32,134 nucleotides of DNA from Moraxella sp. (GTDB lineage Bacteria; Pseudomonadota; Gammaproteobacteria; Pseudomonadales; Moraxellaceae), in assembly GCA_030530785.1 (NCBI GenBank), contig JAUMUJ010000026.1:1-32134 (forward strand). The letters are read 5' to 3'. Positions 25,218-32,134 of the stretch are shown piece after piece. Within the stretch, counting starts at the first letter, position 1; each line of letters starts with the position of its first letter. The position numbers were made by a program, and so were the translations under genes. Under the pieces are notes generated by a model. The model saw nothing but the letters and a program-made list of their open reading frames with translations, made no database searches and was not told where the DNA came from.

Positions 25218-27272
25218 TTACAGCTTATTAAATTCATCTTTTAGTGCCAGCATTTTATCACGCACCTTCATGGCTTCTTCAAATTTTAGCTCGCCAGATA
25301 GGGCTTTCATTTGTTTTTCTAGGCGATGGATTTCTTTGGCAAGCAGTTTGGGGCTTTGTAAAATCTCCATGTCCATATCAAGGCGTGCCAATGGCAAATC
25401 CAGTGTGGGCGTGTCTATATCCGCCATTTCGCCTGTGTCAATCTTGTCGGTGATGGCACGGCTTGCTGATTTTGGCGTAATGCCATGCTCGGCATTAAAG
25501 GCGATTTGTTTGGCTCGCCTGCGTTCGGTCTCGTCTATCGCCTTTTGCATAGACGGGGTAATGCTGTCAGCGTACAAAATCGCTTTACCATTGATGTGTC
25601 TTGCCGAACGTCCAATGGTCTGAATGAGCGACCGCTCCGAGCGTAAAAAGCCTTCTTTGTCGGCATCAAAAATCGCCACAAGCGACACCTCAGGCATATC
25701 CAAACCTTCACGCAACAGGTTAATCCCCACCAGCACATCATGCACGCCCGTACGCAGTTCGTGAATGATCTTCATGCGTTCTACCGTGTCAATGTCGCTG
25801 TGTAAGTAGGCGACTTTGATGCCGTATTCTTTAAGATAACTGGTCAAATCCTCTGCCATGCGTTTGGTGAGCGTGGTAATCAGCACTCGCTCGTTTAAGG
25901 GTCTGCGTAAATTTATCTCGCCAAGCACATCGTCCACTTGGGTGAGTACGGGGCGAATTTCTAGCACAGGGTCAATCAGTCCTGTGGGGCGTACCACCTG
26001 TTCCACGATTTTTTGTGCTTTTTCAAGTTCATACAAAGCTGGCGTAGCAGATACATAAATGGTGGACGGCTTGATGCGTTCCCATTCTTCAAATGTCATC
26101 GGGCGGTTATCCATGGCAGATGGCAAACGAAACCCGTAGCTGACCAGTGTCTCTTTGCGTGAGCGGTCGCCTTTATACATCGCCCCAATCTGTGGTACAG
26201 TAACGTGGCTTTCGTCAATAAAAAGCAGTGCATCATCAGGCACATAATCAAACAAGGTGGGCGGAGCTACCCCAACAGGTCGTCCTGATAGGTGGCGTGA
26301 GTAGTTTTCAATGCCGTTGCAGTAGCCTAGCTGTTGTATCATCTCTAAGTCGTATTGGGTGCGTTCTTTGATGCGTTGGGCTTCTATGAGCTTGTCATTG
26401 TCCCTAAAATAGTCAAGCCGTTCGGCAAGTTCGGCTTTAATGGTTTGGCTGGCTTGTTCTAGTCTTTCTCGTGGGGTAACGTAATGCGATTTTGGATAAA
26501 TGGTGATGCGTGGGGTGGTTCGGACGTTTTTTCCTGTCAAAGGGTCAAACCAGACGATTTTTTCTACTTCGTCATCAAACATCTCAATCCGCACGGCAAG
26601 GCTCTCGCTCTCGGCAGGGTAAATGTCCAAAGTCTCGCCACGAATGCGATACGTCCCCCGCCCAAAATCCAGCTCATTGCGTTCGTATTGTAGCTCAACC
26701 AAGCGTTTGATAAGGGCACCTCTGTCCACGACATCGCCCACTACCACATGAAGAAGCATTTTTAGATAGCTCTCAGGGTCGCCCAAGCCATAAATGGCGG
26801 AGACGCTTGCCACGATAATCGCATCACGGCGTTCAAGCAAGGCGCGGGTGGCGGACAGTCGCATTTGGTCAATGTGGTCGTTAATGGCACTGTCTTTTTC
26901 TATAAAGGTATCAGAGGCAGGGACGTACGCTTCGGGCTGATAATAGTCATAATAGCTGACAAAATATTCCACCGCATTATTGGGAAAAAATGCACGAAAT
27001 TCGCCATAAAGCTGAGCGGCTAGGGTCTTGTTATGAGCCATGATAATCGCAGGTCGCCCAAGTGTGGCGATGACTTTTGCCATCGTGTAGGTTTTGCCAG
27101 AACCTGTAACACCCAGCAATAACTGTTCTGTGTTACCCGCCTTGACACCGTCCACCAGTTCACGAATGGCGGTGGGCTGGTCGCCTGCTGGTTCGTAGTC
27201 GCTAATTAGGTCAAAGGGCTTTTGGTCTTGTTTGGCAAGTTGGGATAAATGGCGTTCGGTGTGGGCAGTCAT
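25218..27272 (-). CDS. uvrB: Excinuclease ABC subunit B
   Basis: UvrB is the damage-verifying helicase-like subunit of nucleotide excision repair. From ATG 27272 it has 684 residues (E. coli 673). Seen: '[11 protein letters not shown]', Walker [15 protein letters not shown], the beta-hairpin '[20 protein letters not shown]', Walker B-type '[18 protein letters not shown]', the helicase motifs '[14 protein letters not shown]' and '[19 protein letters not shown]', and a C-terminal UVR domain '[24 protein letters not shown]'. The frame is open to 27320, but the family starts near 'PFDLISDY', so 27272 is preferred. It lies downstream of a terminator and upstream of the toxin-antitoxin remnant. Confidence 0.97.
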   Translation of the reverse strand: MTAHTERHLSQLAKQDQKPFDLISDYEPAGDQPTAIRELVDGVKAGNTEQLLLGVTGSGKTYTMAKVIATLGRPAIIMAHNKTLAAQLYGEFRAFFPNNAVEYFVSYYDYYQPEAYVPASDTFIEKDSAINDHIDQMRLSATRALLERRDAIIVASVSAIYGLGDPESYLKMLLHVVVGDVVDRGALIKRLVELQYERNELDFGRGTYRIRGETLDIYPAESESLAVRIEMFDDEVEKIVWFDPLTGKNVRTTPRITIYPKSHYVTPRERLEQASQTIKAELAERLDYFRDNDKLIEAQRIKERTQYDLEMIQQLGYCNGIENYSRHLSGRPVGVAPPTLFDYVPDDALLFIDESHVTVPQIGAMYKGDRSRKETLVSYGFRLPSAMDNRPMTFEEWERIKPSTIYVSATPALYELEKAQKIVEQVVRPTGLIDPVLEIRPVLTQVDDVLGEINLRRPLNERVLITTLTKRMAEDLTSYLKEYGIKVAYLHSDIDTVERMKIIHELRTGVHDVLVGINLLREGLDMPEVSLVAIFDADKEGFLRSERSLIQTIGRSARHINGKAILYADSITPSMQKAIDETERRRAKQIAFNAEHGITPKSASRAITDKIDTGEMADIDTPTLDLPLARLDMDMEILQSPKLLAKEIHRLEKQMKALSGELKFEEAMKVRDKMLALKDEFNKL

Positions 27273-27329
27273 GACGATTTTTTCATAGAAATTTATACCA
27301 TTATGGGGCAAAAATGGCATTTTAAAAGC

Positions 27330-27358
27330 CTAAAAATAAAAACCCGCCCAAAGGCGGA
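27330..27358 (-). terminator. Terminator after the DUF2059-like gene
   Basis: Core stem CCGCC (27344-27348) and GGCGG (27353-27357) with a CAAA loop; on the minus strand it is followed by TTTTTATTTTT. It separates the DUF2059-like gene from uvrB. Confidence 0.8.
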
Positions 27359-27363
27359 TTTGT

Positions 27364-27882
27364 TTATTTTTTTAAAAATTTATCCAGCTCTTCTTGGAGC
27401 TTTTTGCTGTGCTTATCGGTGTAGCTTTTGGCGGTGGCTCTGGTGCTGTCGCTGGCGTTTTTTAGGTAGGTGGACATCATCACAGGCTGTTTTTTAAGGG
27501 CATTTTGACCATCACTACTGCCATAAAATGCCAACTGTGCGTTAATTTCGGCTTGATTAAATACGCTTTTGGCAGATGACAGATAGGACTGTTTGAGCTG
27601 TGCTTTGATGGCAGGCGTGTTGAGATTGTTTAGGTAGCCTTCGGCATAGCTGTCATAAAGGCTTAGGGCTTTTTTGCGTTCGTCATCGCTTAGCTTTGGG
27701 TTATTGACCAAAGCGTATTCTAAATTCATGCGGTCAGCGATGAGCGACTCTTCTACCATTTTGTAAAAAAAGCCTTCATAAGGGGTATGCTTGGACAGTT
27801 CGTCTAGGGATTTGTCGGTGGGGTTAGCAAGGGCAGTTAGACTAACAGCAAGGCTTAAACTAAGTAACAGTTTGATTTTCAT
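27364..27882 (-). CDS. Exported DUF2059-like protein
   Basis: A 172-residue protein with signal peptide MKIKLLLSLSLAVSLTALA. The central 'VFNQAEINAQLAFYGSSDGQNALKKQPVMM' fits the DUF2059 pattern (turn, 'FY-S--G', then a Lys-Pro-rich helix). The rest is helical and ends with a Lys-rich coiled tail 'KHSKKLQEELDKFLKK'. Function unknown; probably periplasmic. Terminators lie on both sides, so it is an independent unit. Confidence 0.75.
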   Translation of the reverse strand: MKIKLLLSLSLAVSLTALANPTDKSLDELSKHTPYEGFFYKMVEESLIADRMNLEYALVNNPKLSDDERKKALSLYDSYAEGYLNNLNTPAIKAQLKQSYLSSAKSVFNQAEINAQLAFYGSSDGQNALKKQPVMMSTYLKNASDSTRATAKSYTDKHSKKLQEELDKFLKK

Positions 27883-27931
27883 ATCAATTTTCCAAAAAAG
27901 AGTATATCTTAACAGATTTTATCGTTTATAA

Positions 27932-27952
27932 AAATCCCCCAAAAGGGGATTT
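27932..27952 (-). terminator. Terminator after the trpX-like gene
   Basis: 8-base stem AAATCCCC (27932-27939) and GGGGATTT (27945-27952), loop of five bases; the minus-strand transcript runs into ATTTTTAT. It lies directly after the binding-protein gene. Confidence 0.85.
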
Positions 27953-27955
27953 GGT

Positions 27956-28990
27956 CTATTTTTGTTCGGCTTTGGCAGGTGTGGTGTCCACATTGATGGC
28001 GTCTTTGAGCAAGGTTTCATCAATTTGTACGCCTTGATTGTTGGCGTGTTTTGGGCTGATGTATAGTGTTAGGGTGTTCATGACTTGGGGTTTGATTTGG
28101 GCAGGTGGTGTGCCATCTAGGGTGGTGGCGACCATTTTGGCGGTGGTTACACCAAAATCAAAGTCATTGACACCGAGTCCCGCCGTTGCCCCACGCCGTA
28201 CGCTAAATTCATCGGAGGTGATGATGGGCAGTTTGAGTTCGTTGGCGACAGACACCATTGCCTCCATCGCAGAGGCGACATTATTGTCCAGTGAAGTATA
28301 AATCAAATCTGCCCGCCCGTCTAACGCTCGAGTGGCGGCCGCCACATCTGATGAGCGGTTGGCAGGTATGTCCACCAAAGTCATGCCGTGTTTGGGTAGC
28401 TCTACTGCCAAGCGTTCTTTGAGCGACACCGAATTCATCTCACCAGCACTGTACACAAAGCCGATACGCTTAGCGTCAGGTTTGATTTTGGCGAATAGGG
28501 CGATTTGGGGTTCTAGGGGCAACTCGCTAGACAGTCCTGTGATGTTGGCTTGGGTGGCAACCCCTTTATCATCAAGCAGTTTGGCTGCCACAGGGTCGGA
28601 GACGGCGGTATAAATGAGCGGAATGGTTTGGGTGGCGGCAGCGAGCGTTTGGGCAGTGGGGGTAGAGATGGCGACAATGGCATCAGGATTGTCAGCACTG
28701 AATTGCTTGGCAATCTGTCCTGCTGTTGCCATGTTGCCTTGTGCTGATTGAAAATTAACCGTTAAGTTTTGACCTTCTTTATAGCCCAACTCACCTAAGC
28801 CGTACACCACGCCACGGCGAATGTCATCAAGCGATGGGTGTTCTACGATGGCACTGATGGCGATGGTTTTGGGTGGTTTTTGTTCGGTTTGGGCGGTGTT
28901 GGTGGGCTTGTCGGTTTGGGTGGTGTTTTGTCCACAGCCGAATAATAGGGCGGTACAAAATGCCAAAGCGGATAATTTATAAGCGGTCAT
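27956..28990 (-). CDS. TrpX-like ABC transporter substrate-binding lipoprotein
   Basis: A 344-residue ABC_sub_bind-family lipoprotein with lipobox LLFGC (Cys 19) and a Thr/Gln/Lys-rich linker. The binding domain shows 'TIAISAIVEHPSLDDIRRGV', 'GELGYKEGQNLTVNFQSAQG', 'PLIYTAVSDPVAAKLL' and 'SDEFSVRRGATAGLGVNDFDFG', typical of the TrpX/YtrF-like binding proteins of the TrpXYZ type. Tryptophan or a related aromatic compound is the likely ligand, by family only. No permease or ATPase gene flanks it, and a terminator follows directly, so it is an orphan binding protein. Its promoter and AGGAAT ribosome-binding site support the ATG at 28990. Confidence 0.85.
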   Translation of the reverse strand: MTAYKLSALAFCTALLFGCGQNTTQTDKPTNTAQTEQKPPKTIAISAIVEHPSLDDIRRGVVYGLGELGYKEGQNLTVNFQSAQGNMATAGQIAKQFSADNPDAIVAISTPTAQTLAAATQTIPLIYTAVSDPVAAKLLDDKGVATQANITGLSSELPLEPQIALFAKIKPDAKRIGFVYSAGEMNSVSLKERLAVELPKHGMTLVDIPANRSSDVAAATRALDGRADLIYTSLDNNVASAMEAMVSVANELKLPIITSDEFSVRRGATAGLGVNDFDFGVTTAKMVATTLDGTPPAQIKPQVMNTLTLYISPKHANNQGVQIDETLLKDAINVDTTPAKAEQK

Positions 28991-29017
28991 ATAACATTCC
29001 TAGTTTAAAAACACCCC

Positions 29018-29046
29018 ATTTTACTGTAACTTAGCGGTGATGACAA
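29018..29046 (-). promoter_or_regulatory. Promoter of the trpX-like gene
   Basis: Minus strand TTGTCA (29041-29046), 17-base spacer, TAAAAT (29018-29023): five of six matches in both boxes, 28 bases before the ATG. Confidence 0.8.
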
Positions 29047-29086
29047 ATGGTAATTTGCCAATTTTGATAAAATTAAGAAAGTTTTT

Positions 29087-29115
29087 TTGCAAATTTAAAA
29101 AAAATGAATTATAAT
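29087..29115 (+). promoter_or_regulatory. tRNA-Ser promoter
   Basis: TTGCAA (29087-29092), 17-base spacer, TATAAT (29110-29115), ten bases before the tRNA 5' end. Confidence 0.75.
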
Positions 29116-29125
29116 ATGCCCGATT

Positions 29126-29216
29126 GGTGATGTGGCTGAGTGGTTGAAAGCGCACGCCTGGAAAGTGTGTATACGTGAATAGCGTATCGAGAGTTCGAAT
29201 CTCTCCATCACCGCCA
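29126..29216 (+). tRNA. tRNA-Ser (anticodon GGA)
   Basis: The acceptor arms GGTGATG (29126-29132) and CATCACC (29206-29212) pair, with discriminator G and an encoded CCA (29214-29216). The anticodon loop CTGGAAA gives anticodon GGA at 29160-29162, on stem CACGC/GTGTG. A long variable arm (TATACG ... CGTATC) is typical of class II tRNA-Ser. The T arm is GAGAGTTCGAATCTCTC. It reads UCC and UCU codons. It has its own promoter and terminator, divergent from the trpX-like gene. Confidence 0.97.
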
Positions 29217-29221
29217 GATAT

Positions 29222-29250
29222 TACCCCGACTGTTATCGGGGTATTTTTTT
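29222..29250 (+). terminator. tRNA-Ser terminator
   Basis: 8-base stem TACCCCGA (29222-29229) and TCGGGGTA (29236-29243), six-base loop, then seven T. It is five bases beyond the CCA end. Confidence 0.9.
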
Positions 29251-29290
29251 GTTTTTAAATCAGTGGGGATTATGGCATGAACCATGATGG

Positions 29291-29629
29291 TTAGCTTTTT
29301 TGGCTTGCTTTGATACCCAAAGTTGCCCAACGGCACAGCTCATCGCCATCATCTAGGGCAAACTCTGGAAGTTGGTGGTAGTTTAATGCCACTTGCTTTT
29401 TTGTATCACCCCGACTTATCCAATAGGTAAATTTTTCACAATTTTCATCAAGAAATATTTGTCGGTTGTCATCATTGGTTTTAAGATAAAGTGTGTCATC
29501 GGCGATGATGGCAAACATTTTACCATGTTTAAAAAGACATTCCGCCCCAAACATTCGCCGAACACTGATGGGGGAAAGTGGGGCTAATTGGTCTAGAATG
29601 AAGGTGCTAAATTCGCTGTATGATCTCAT
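29291..29629 (-). CDS. TfoX N-terminal domain protein
   Basis: A 112-residue protein matching the TfoX N-terminal domain: 'FILDQLAPLSPISVRRMFGAECLFKHGKMFAII' and 'LYLKTNDDNRQIF', then 'QVALNYHQLPEFALDDGDEL'. The TfoX C-terminal (helical hairpin) domain of full-length Sxy/TfoX is absent, so it is one of the short single-domain forms whose role is not established; a competence role is not shown. AAGGACA precedes the ATG. It stands alone between the tRNA and the arsR block. Confidence 0.85.
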   Translation of the reverse strand: MRSYSEFSTFILDQLAPLSPISVRRMFGAECLFKHGKMFAIIADDTLYLKTNDDNRQIFLDENCEKFTYWISRGDTKKQVALNYHQLPEFALDDGDELCRWATLGIKASQKS

Positions 29630-29930
29630 AAGCTGTCCTTGATTTGAAATGGTTAAAATGCCGAACTTTTATTTTTTTAAACTTACCGCTTTGATGATGG
29701 TTTTAGGTGCTGATGACTGGGTGAGGTATTGAGAGTTATGATTTTTATTTTTTCAATAAATTAAAATACTCTGACATGATAACACAAGGCATACTACCAC
29801 ACAAAATCATAGCACCAAACAAACACCCATCATGCAAGCCTAAGTCGTGGCTGACATCATCAAGCAGTTTTTTTTGAAAATTGGGGAGATTTTGTTTATA
29901 ATGAGTTGATATTTTTAGACTAAAAATGCC
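29630..29930. other. 301-base spacer before arsR
   Basis: No intact gene is seen. The left part is AT-rich with T runs. On the minus strand an open frame (ending at 29745) translates to a plausible peptide end, 'DDVSHDLGLHDGCLFGAMIL' followed by 'CGSMPCVIMSEYFNLLKK'; it could be the tail of a lost gene but matches nothing I recognise. The right end holds the arsR promoter and palindrome. Confidence 0.5.
29874..29927 (+). promoter_or_regulatory. arsR promoter and perfect palindrome
   Basis: TTGAAA (29874-29879), 17-base spacer, TATAAT (29897-29902). Just beyond the expected start point lies ATTTTTAG-A-CTAAAAAT (29911-29927), an exact palindrome with 8-base arms ending three bases before the arsR ATG. 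This is a typical autorepression operator position for an ArsR-family repressor. Confidence 0.8.
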
Positions 29931-30272
29931 ATGACTAAGCCTACCAAAAGCTCCGGCCGTGCCATGTCTGTCATGAAAGACTGCATTCCCATTTTTACGG
30001 TACTTTCGGACGAAAACCGCCATTTGATTTTAAAATTATTGCTGGAAAACGGCAAAATGAAAGTCAATGACATTACCGAAAATCTTCACCTTTCCCGACC
30101 TGCGGTGTCGCACCATTTGAAAATTATGTTACAGGCCAATGCCGTGAGCGTGGAACAAATCGGCAAAGAACGCTTTTATGCGCTTGCTATGCGTGATGAG
30201 GTAGAACGGTTGGGGGAATTGGTTGAGTTAATGAAGAAATATTGTCCTGTAAATCAGGAGAACAAAAAATGA
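29931..30272 (+). CDS. ArsR-family transcriptional regulator with two Cys
   Basis: A 113-residue winged-helix repressor. 'CIPIFTVLSDENRHLILKLL' is the first helix region, and 'KVNDITENLHLSRPAVSHHLKIM' the helix-turn-helix (about residues 47-72). 'QANAVSVEQIGKERFYALAM' forms the wing. The metal-binding ELCVCD box of arsenic and cadmium sensors is replaced by KVNDIT. Only two Cys are present, Cys18 before helix 1 and Cys105 near the C-terminal dimer helix, positions that could form a thiol sensor; this is inference. Its stop overlaps the ATG of the next gene (ATGA 30269-30272), so the repressor and an NAD(P)-binding protein are co-translated. Confidence 0.88.
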   Translation: MTKPTKSSGRAMSVMKDCIPIFTVLSDENRHLILKLLLENGKMKVNDITENLHLSRPAVSHHLKIMLQANAVSVEQIGKERFYALAMRDEVERLGELVELMKKYCPVNQENKK

Positions 30273-30919
30273 AAGCGATTGTTCTTGGTGCAACTGGGGC
30301 GACGGGTCGAGTTTTAACCAAACAACTTTTAGATAATGATGATTATCAAAGCGTTACCGTTTTTACACGAAAGCCTTTGGCATTTACTCACCCTAAATTA
30401 GCCGTTCATCTCATTGATTTTGAAGCGCCTGACACTTGGACGGATAAGGTGCAAGGCGGTGTGTTGTTCTGCTGTCTCGGCACAACCTTAAAACAGGCAG
30501 GCAGTCAAGAAAATCAAATAAAAATAGACCATGATTATCCTTTAATGTTCGCCGAGATTGCCAAACAAAACGGTATAGAACGCTTTGCCGTCATCTCGTC
30601 GGACGGAGCGGATGCAGATAGCCGGCTGTTTTATTACCGCCTAAAAGGGCGCTTGGAAAACGATTTGCAGAATGTCGGCTTATCTCATTTGATTATTTTT
30701 CGCCCGCCGTTATTAAAACGGGAAAACAGCAACCGCTTGGGCGAGGTGGCGGGCGGGACGGTTTTATCGTTTTTAAACCGATTCGGTTTGTTTAAATCAG
30801 TAAAGCCCATGCCGACCGACGTACTGGCAAAAGCGATGATACGGGCGGTTGCCGAAAATAAAACGGGGGTTTTGGATAAAAGCGAAATTTGGGCATTGGC
30901 TTATTCCGATAAAAGCTGA
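30269..30919 (+). CDS. NAD(P)-binding oxidoreductase, HTATIP2/atypical SDR type
   Basis: A 216-residue Rossmann-fold protein. The start at 30269 is fixed by AGGAGA seven bases upstream; the frame is open to 30242. 'AIVLGATGATGRVLTKQLL' is the dinucleotide site and 'YYRLKGRLENDL' a YxxxK-like segment. 'LIIFRPPLLKRENSNRLGE' resembles the HTATIP2 (TIP30)-like branch of atypical short-chain dehydrogenases. Substrate unknown. It is coupled to arsR and followed by the dehydrogenase gene with a separate promoter. Confidence 0.82.
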   Translation: MKAIVLGATGATGRVLTKQLLDNDDYQSVTVFTRKPLAFTHPKLAVHLIDFEAPDTWTDKVQGGVLFCCLGTTLKQAGSQENQIKIDHDYPLMFAEIAKQNGIERFAVISSDGADADSRLFYYRLKGRLENDLQNVGLSHLIIFRPPLLKRENSNRLGEVAGGTVLSFLNRFGLFKSVKPMPTDVLAKAMIRAVAENKTGVLDKSEIWALAYSDKS

Positions 30920-30962
30920 TTGCCCGAATAAATTGAAATAAGATTTCAGCCTGCCTGTCCCC

Positions 30963-31010
30963 TTGACTTCCCCTGCGTTTCCCCCTTATAATAGGTTTAA
31001 ATTTTTAAAC
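30963..31010 (+). promoter_or_regulatory. Dehydrogenase promoter with palindrome at the start point
   Basis: TTGACT (30963-30968), 18-base spacer, TATAAT (30987-30992): 11 of 12 consensus positions. Immediately after, GTTTAAA-TT-TTTAAAC (30995-31010) is an exact inverted repeat with 7-base arms over the expected +1. Position and type are similar to the arsR palindrome, so the same regulator could act here. Confidence 0.8.
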
Positions 31011-31033
31011 TCATCAACAACAAAGGAGAGTAA

Positions 31034-32053
31034 ATGACCCTCCCGACCCAAATGAATGCAATGACCCTGTCAGGCTATGGCAACAACGCCGTACAAAAAA
31101 CCGTTGTGCCGATACCCCGCATCGGCGATGACGATGTACTTGTCAAAGTGCATTCGGCAAGCGTGAATCCTTTGGATTTTAAAATCCGAAACGGTGATTT
31201 GAAGATGGGCTTGTCCTTTGCGATGCCCCTTATTTTGGGCAATGATTTTGCCGGTACGGTGGCGGCAGTGGGCAAAAATGTCCGTAGGTTTACCGTTGGT
31301 GATGAAGTCTTTGCCCGTACCGATACCTTGCGGATGGGGGCATTCGCCGAGTTTGCCGCTGTCCAAGCCGTTAATCTTGCCCAAAAACCTGCCAATCTGG
31401 ATTTTGACCAATCCGCCGCGCTGCCTCTTGTCGCCCTGACCGCTTATCAGGCGCTGACCGAAAAAATGCGTGCCAAAGCAGGCGATAAAATCCTCATCCA
31501 TGCAGGGGCAGGGGGCTTGGGCAGTGTCACCATTCAAATTGCCAAAATTTTGGGGCTGTATGTCGCAACCACCGCCAGCGGCAGGGGCTTGGATGTGGTT
31601 AAACCGCTAGGGGTTGATGAGGTGGTTGATTATAAGCAGGAAAGCTTTGCCGACAAATTGCGTGATTTTGATTTTGTATTGGACACGATTGGCGGGGATA
31701 CGCTGTCTGATTCTTTTAAGGTTTTAAAACAGGGCGGAAAAATTGTCAGTGTGGCAGGGCTTCCGACCAGAGATTTTGCCGAAGAATTGGGTTTGGCGTG
31801 GTGGAAGCAGTTGGCAATAGGGTTAATCAGTCGGAAAATCCACAAAACCGCCCAAAAATATGGGGCAAGTTATGAATTTTTATTTATGCGTCCCTCCGGC
31901 GAACAATTGGAAACCGTCAAAAATTGGGCGGAGCAGGGCAGGTTAATACCCGTTATTGACAAGGTGTTCTCCTTTGACGATACCCAAAAAGCCTTGGAAT
32001 ACAGCGAAAGCGGACGGGCAAAAGGAAAAATCATTATTCAAATCAACCGTTAA
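31034..32053 (+). CDS. NADP-dependent oxidoreductase, quinone-reductase type MDR
   Basis: A 339-residue medium-chain dehydrogenase of the zinc-free quinone oxidoreductase/enoyl reductase type. 'VKVHSASVNPLDFKIRNGDL', 'PLILGNDFAGTVAAVGKNV' and 'GDEVFAR' form the N-terminal catalytic domain. 'GDKILIHAGAGGLGSVTIQIAK' is the nucleotide site, followed by 'FDFVLDTIGGDTL' and 'GGKIVSVAGLP'. The Cys ligands of zinc alcohol dehydrogenases are missing. It probably reduces quinones or alpha,beta-unsaturated carbonyls with NADPH. AAAGGAG precedes the ATG. It has its own strong promoter and is followed after 13 bases by a flavin oxidoreductase gene. Confidence 0.9.
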   Translation: MTLPTQMNAMTLSGYGNNAVQKTVVPIPRIGDDDVLVKVHSASVNPLDFKIRNGDLKMGLSFAMPLILGNDFAGTVAAVGKNVRRFTVGDEVFARTDTLRMGAFAEFAAVQAVNLAQKPANLDFDQSAALPLVALTAYQALTEKMRAKAGDKILIHAGAGGLGSVTIQIAKILGLYVATTASGRGLDVVKPLGVDEVVDYKQESFADKLRDFDFVLDTIGGDTLSDSFKVLKQGGKIVSVAGLPTRDFAEELGLAWWKQLAIGLISRKIHKTAQKYGASYEFLFMRPSGEQLETVKNWAEQGRLIPVIDKVFSFDDTQKALEYSESGRAKGKIIIQINR

Positions 32054-32066
32054 TTTGGGATAAATT

Positions 32067-32134
32067 ATGTTATTTACCTCCTTTACTTTCCCCAACGGCA
32101 CTACCGCCAAAAACCGCTTTTTCAAATCCGCCAT
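32067..32134 (+). CDS. NADH:flavin oxidoreductase (Old Yellow Enzyme type), start only
   Basis: The window ends 68 bases into this frame. The 22 visible codons read 'MLFTSFTFPNGTTAKNRF' followed by 'FKSA', matching the usual start of Old Yellow Enzyme/NADH oxidase-like flavoproteins ('LF-PFTLPNGTTLKNRFFKSAM'). It lies 13 bases after the dehydrogenase gene, probably in the same transcript. Members reduce activated alkenes, quinones or nitro compounds. Too short to assign further. Confidence 0.7.
   Translation, partial: MLFTSFTFPNGTTAKNRFFKSA

Noticed and set aside
1118-27240. Frequent word TTTGGCAAG/CTTGCCAAA as a possible uptake signal of this genus.
   Set aside because: The copies noted fall within genes, where the word encodes Leu-Ala-Lys; it is explained by codon use.
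28326-28345. CTCGAG followed by GCGGCCGC inside the trpX-like gene, resembling a vector polylinker.
   Set aside because: The bases are in frame and code for a normal family segment (ATRALDG ... VAAAT on the minus strand), with no other vector sequence around them. Chance.
29126-29216. tRNA-Ser as a possible attachment site for an integrated element.
   Set aside because: No repeat of the tRNA 3' end and no integrase gene is seen in the following 2.9 kb.
1-32134. CRISPR arrays, insertion sequences, phage genes, rRNA.
   Set aside because: No regularly spaced repeats, transposase or integrase motifs, phage structural genes or rRNA sequences were found.

Overview
The window looks like chromosomal DNA of a gammaproteobacterium of the family Moraxellaceae, most likely the genus Moraxella. 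The reasons are gene content and protein style: an rpsA-cmk-tadA-ung-sthA-ppsR cluster divergent from ppsA, a stand-alone RnfB, FimV encoded as two proteins, an orphan TrpX-type binding protein, and AT-rich spacers with clear sigma70 promoters. The genus is an inference from pattern recognition; no search was run.

Layout. Positions 14-7198 (minus strand) hold a head-to-tail series ppsR > sthA > RDD/GYF membrane protein > ung > tadA > cmk > rpsA, with overlaps or short gaps down to cmk and a separate promoter before rpsA. ppsA (7391-9754, plus) is divergent from its own regulator ppsR and is followed by a small exported DUF6636 protein. Positions 10317-12940 (plus) hold a lipoprotein, a TrmB-like methyltransferase with a lost catalytic Asp, and a TIGR03862-type flavoprotein. 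Positions 12927-15663 (minus) hold an asparaginase, truA, infA and an alpha/beta hydrolase. Positions 15735-18913 (minus) hold FimV as two proteins, a periplasmic LysM half and a membrane-anchored acidic TPR half, with a long stem-loop between them. asd follows (19197-20336, minus) behind a promoter buried in inverted repeats. Positions 20563-24811 (minus) hold rnfB with a DUF2868-like membrane protein, and a uracil/hypoxanthine-DNA glycosylase-like gene with gabD. At 24786-25203 is a collapsed AbrB/PIN toxin-antitoxin remnant, followed (minus) by uvrB, a DUF2059-like exported protein and a TrpX-like lipoprotein. A tRNA-Ser(GGA) with its own promoter and terminator lies at 29126-29216, and a TfoX N-domain protein at 29291-29629.

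The right end (29874-32134, plus) differs in character. It carries an ArsR-family repressor coupled to an HTATIP2-like NAD(P)-binding protein, then a quinone-reductase-like dehydrogenase and the start of an Old Yellow Enzyme-type flavin oxidoreductase. Near-consensus promoters with perfect palindromes at the expected operator positions precede arsR and the dehydrogenase. It reads as a compact, possibly acquired, electrophile or quinone detoxification regulon and is the best candidate here for a little-described system. The FimV split with its shared upstream motif and the toxin-antitoxin remnant are the other points of most interest.
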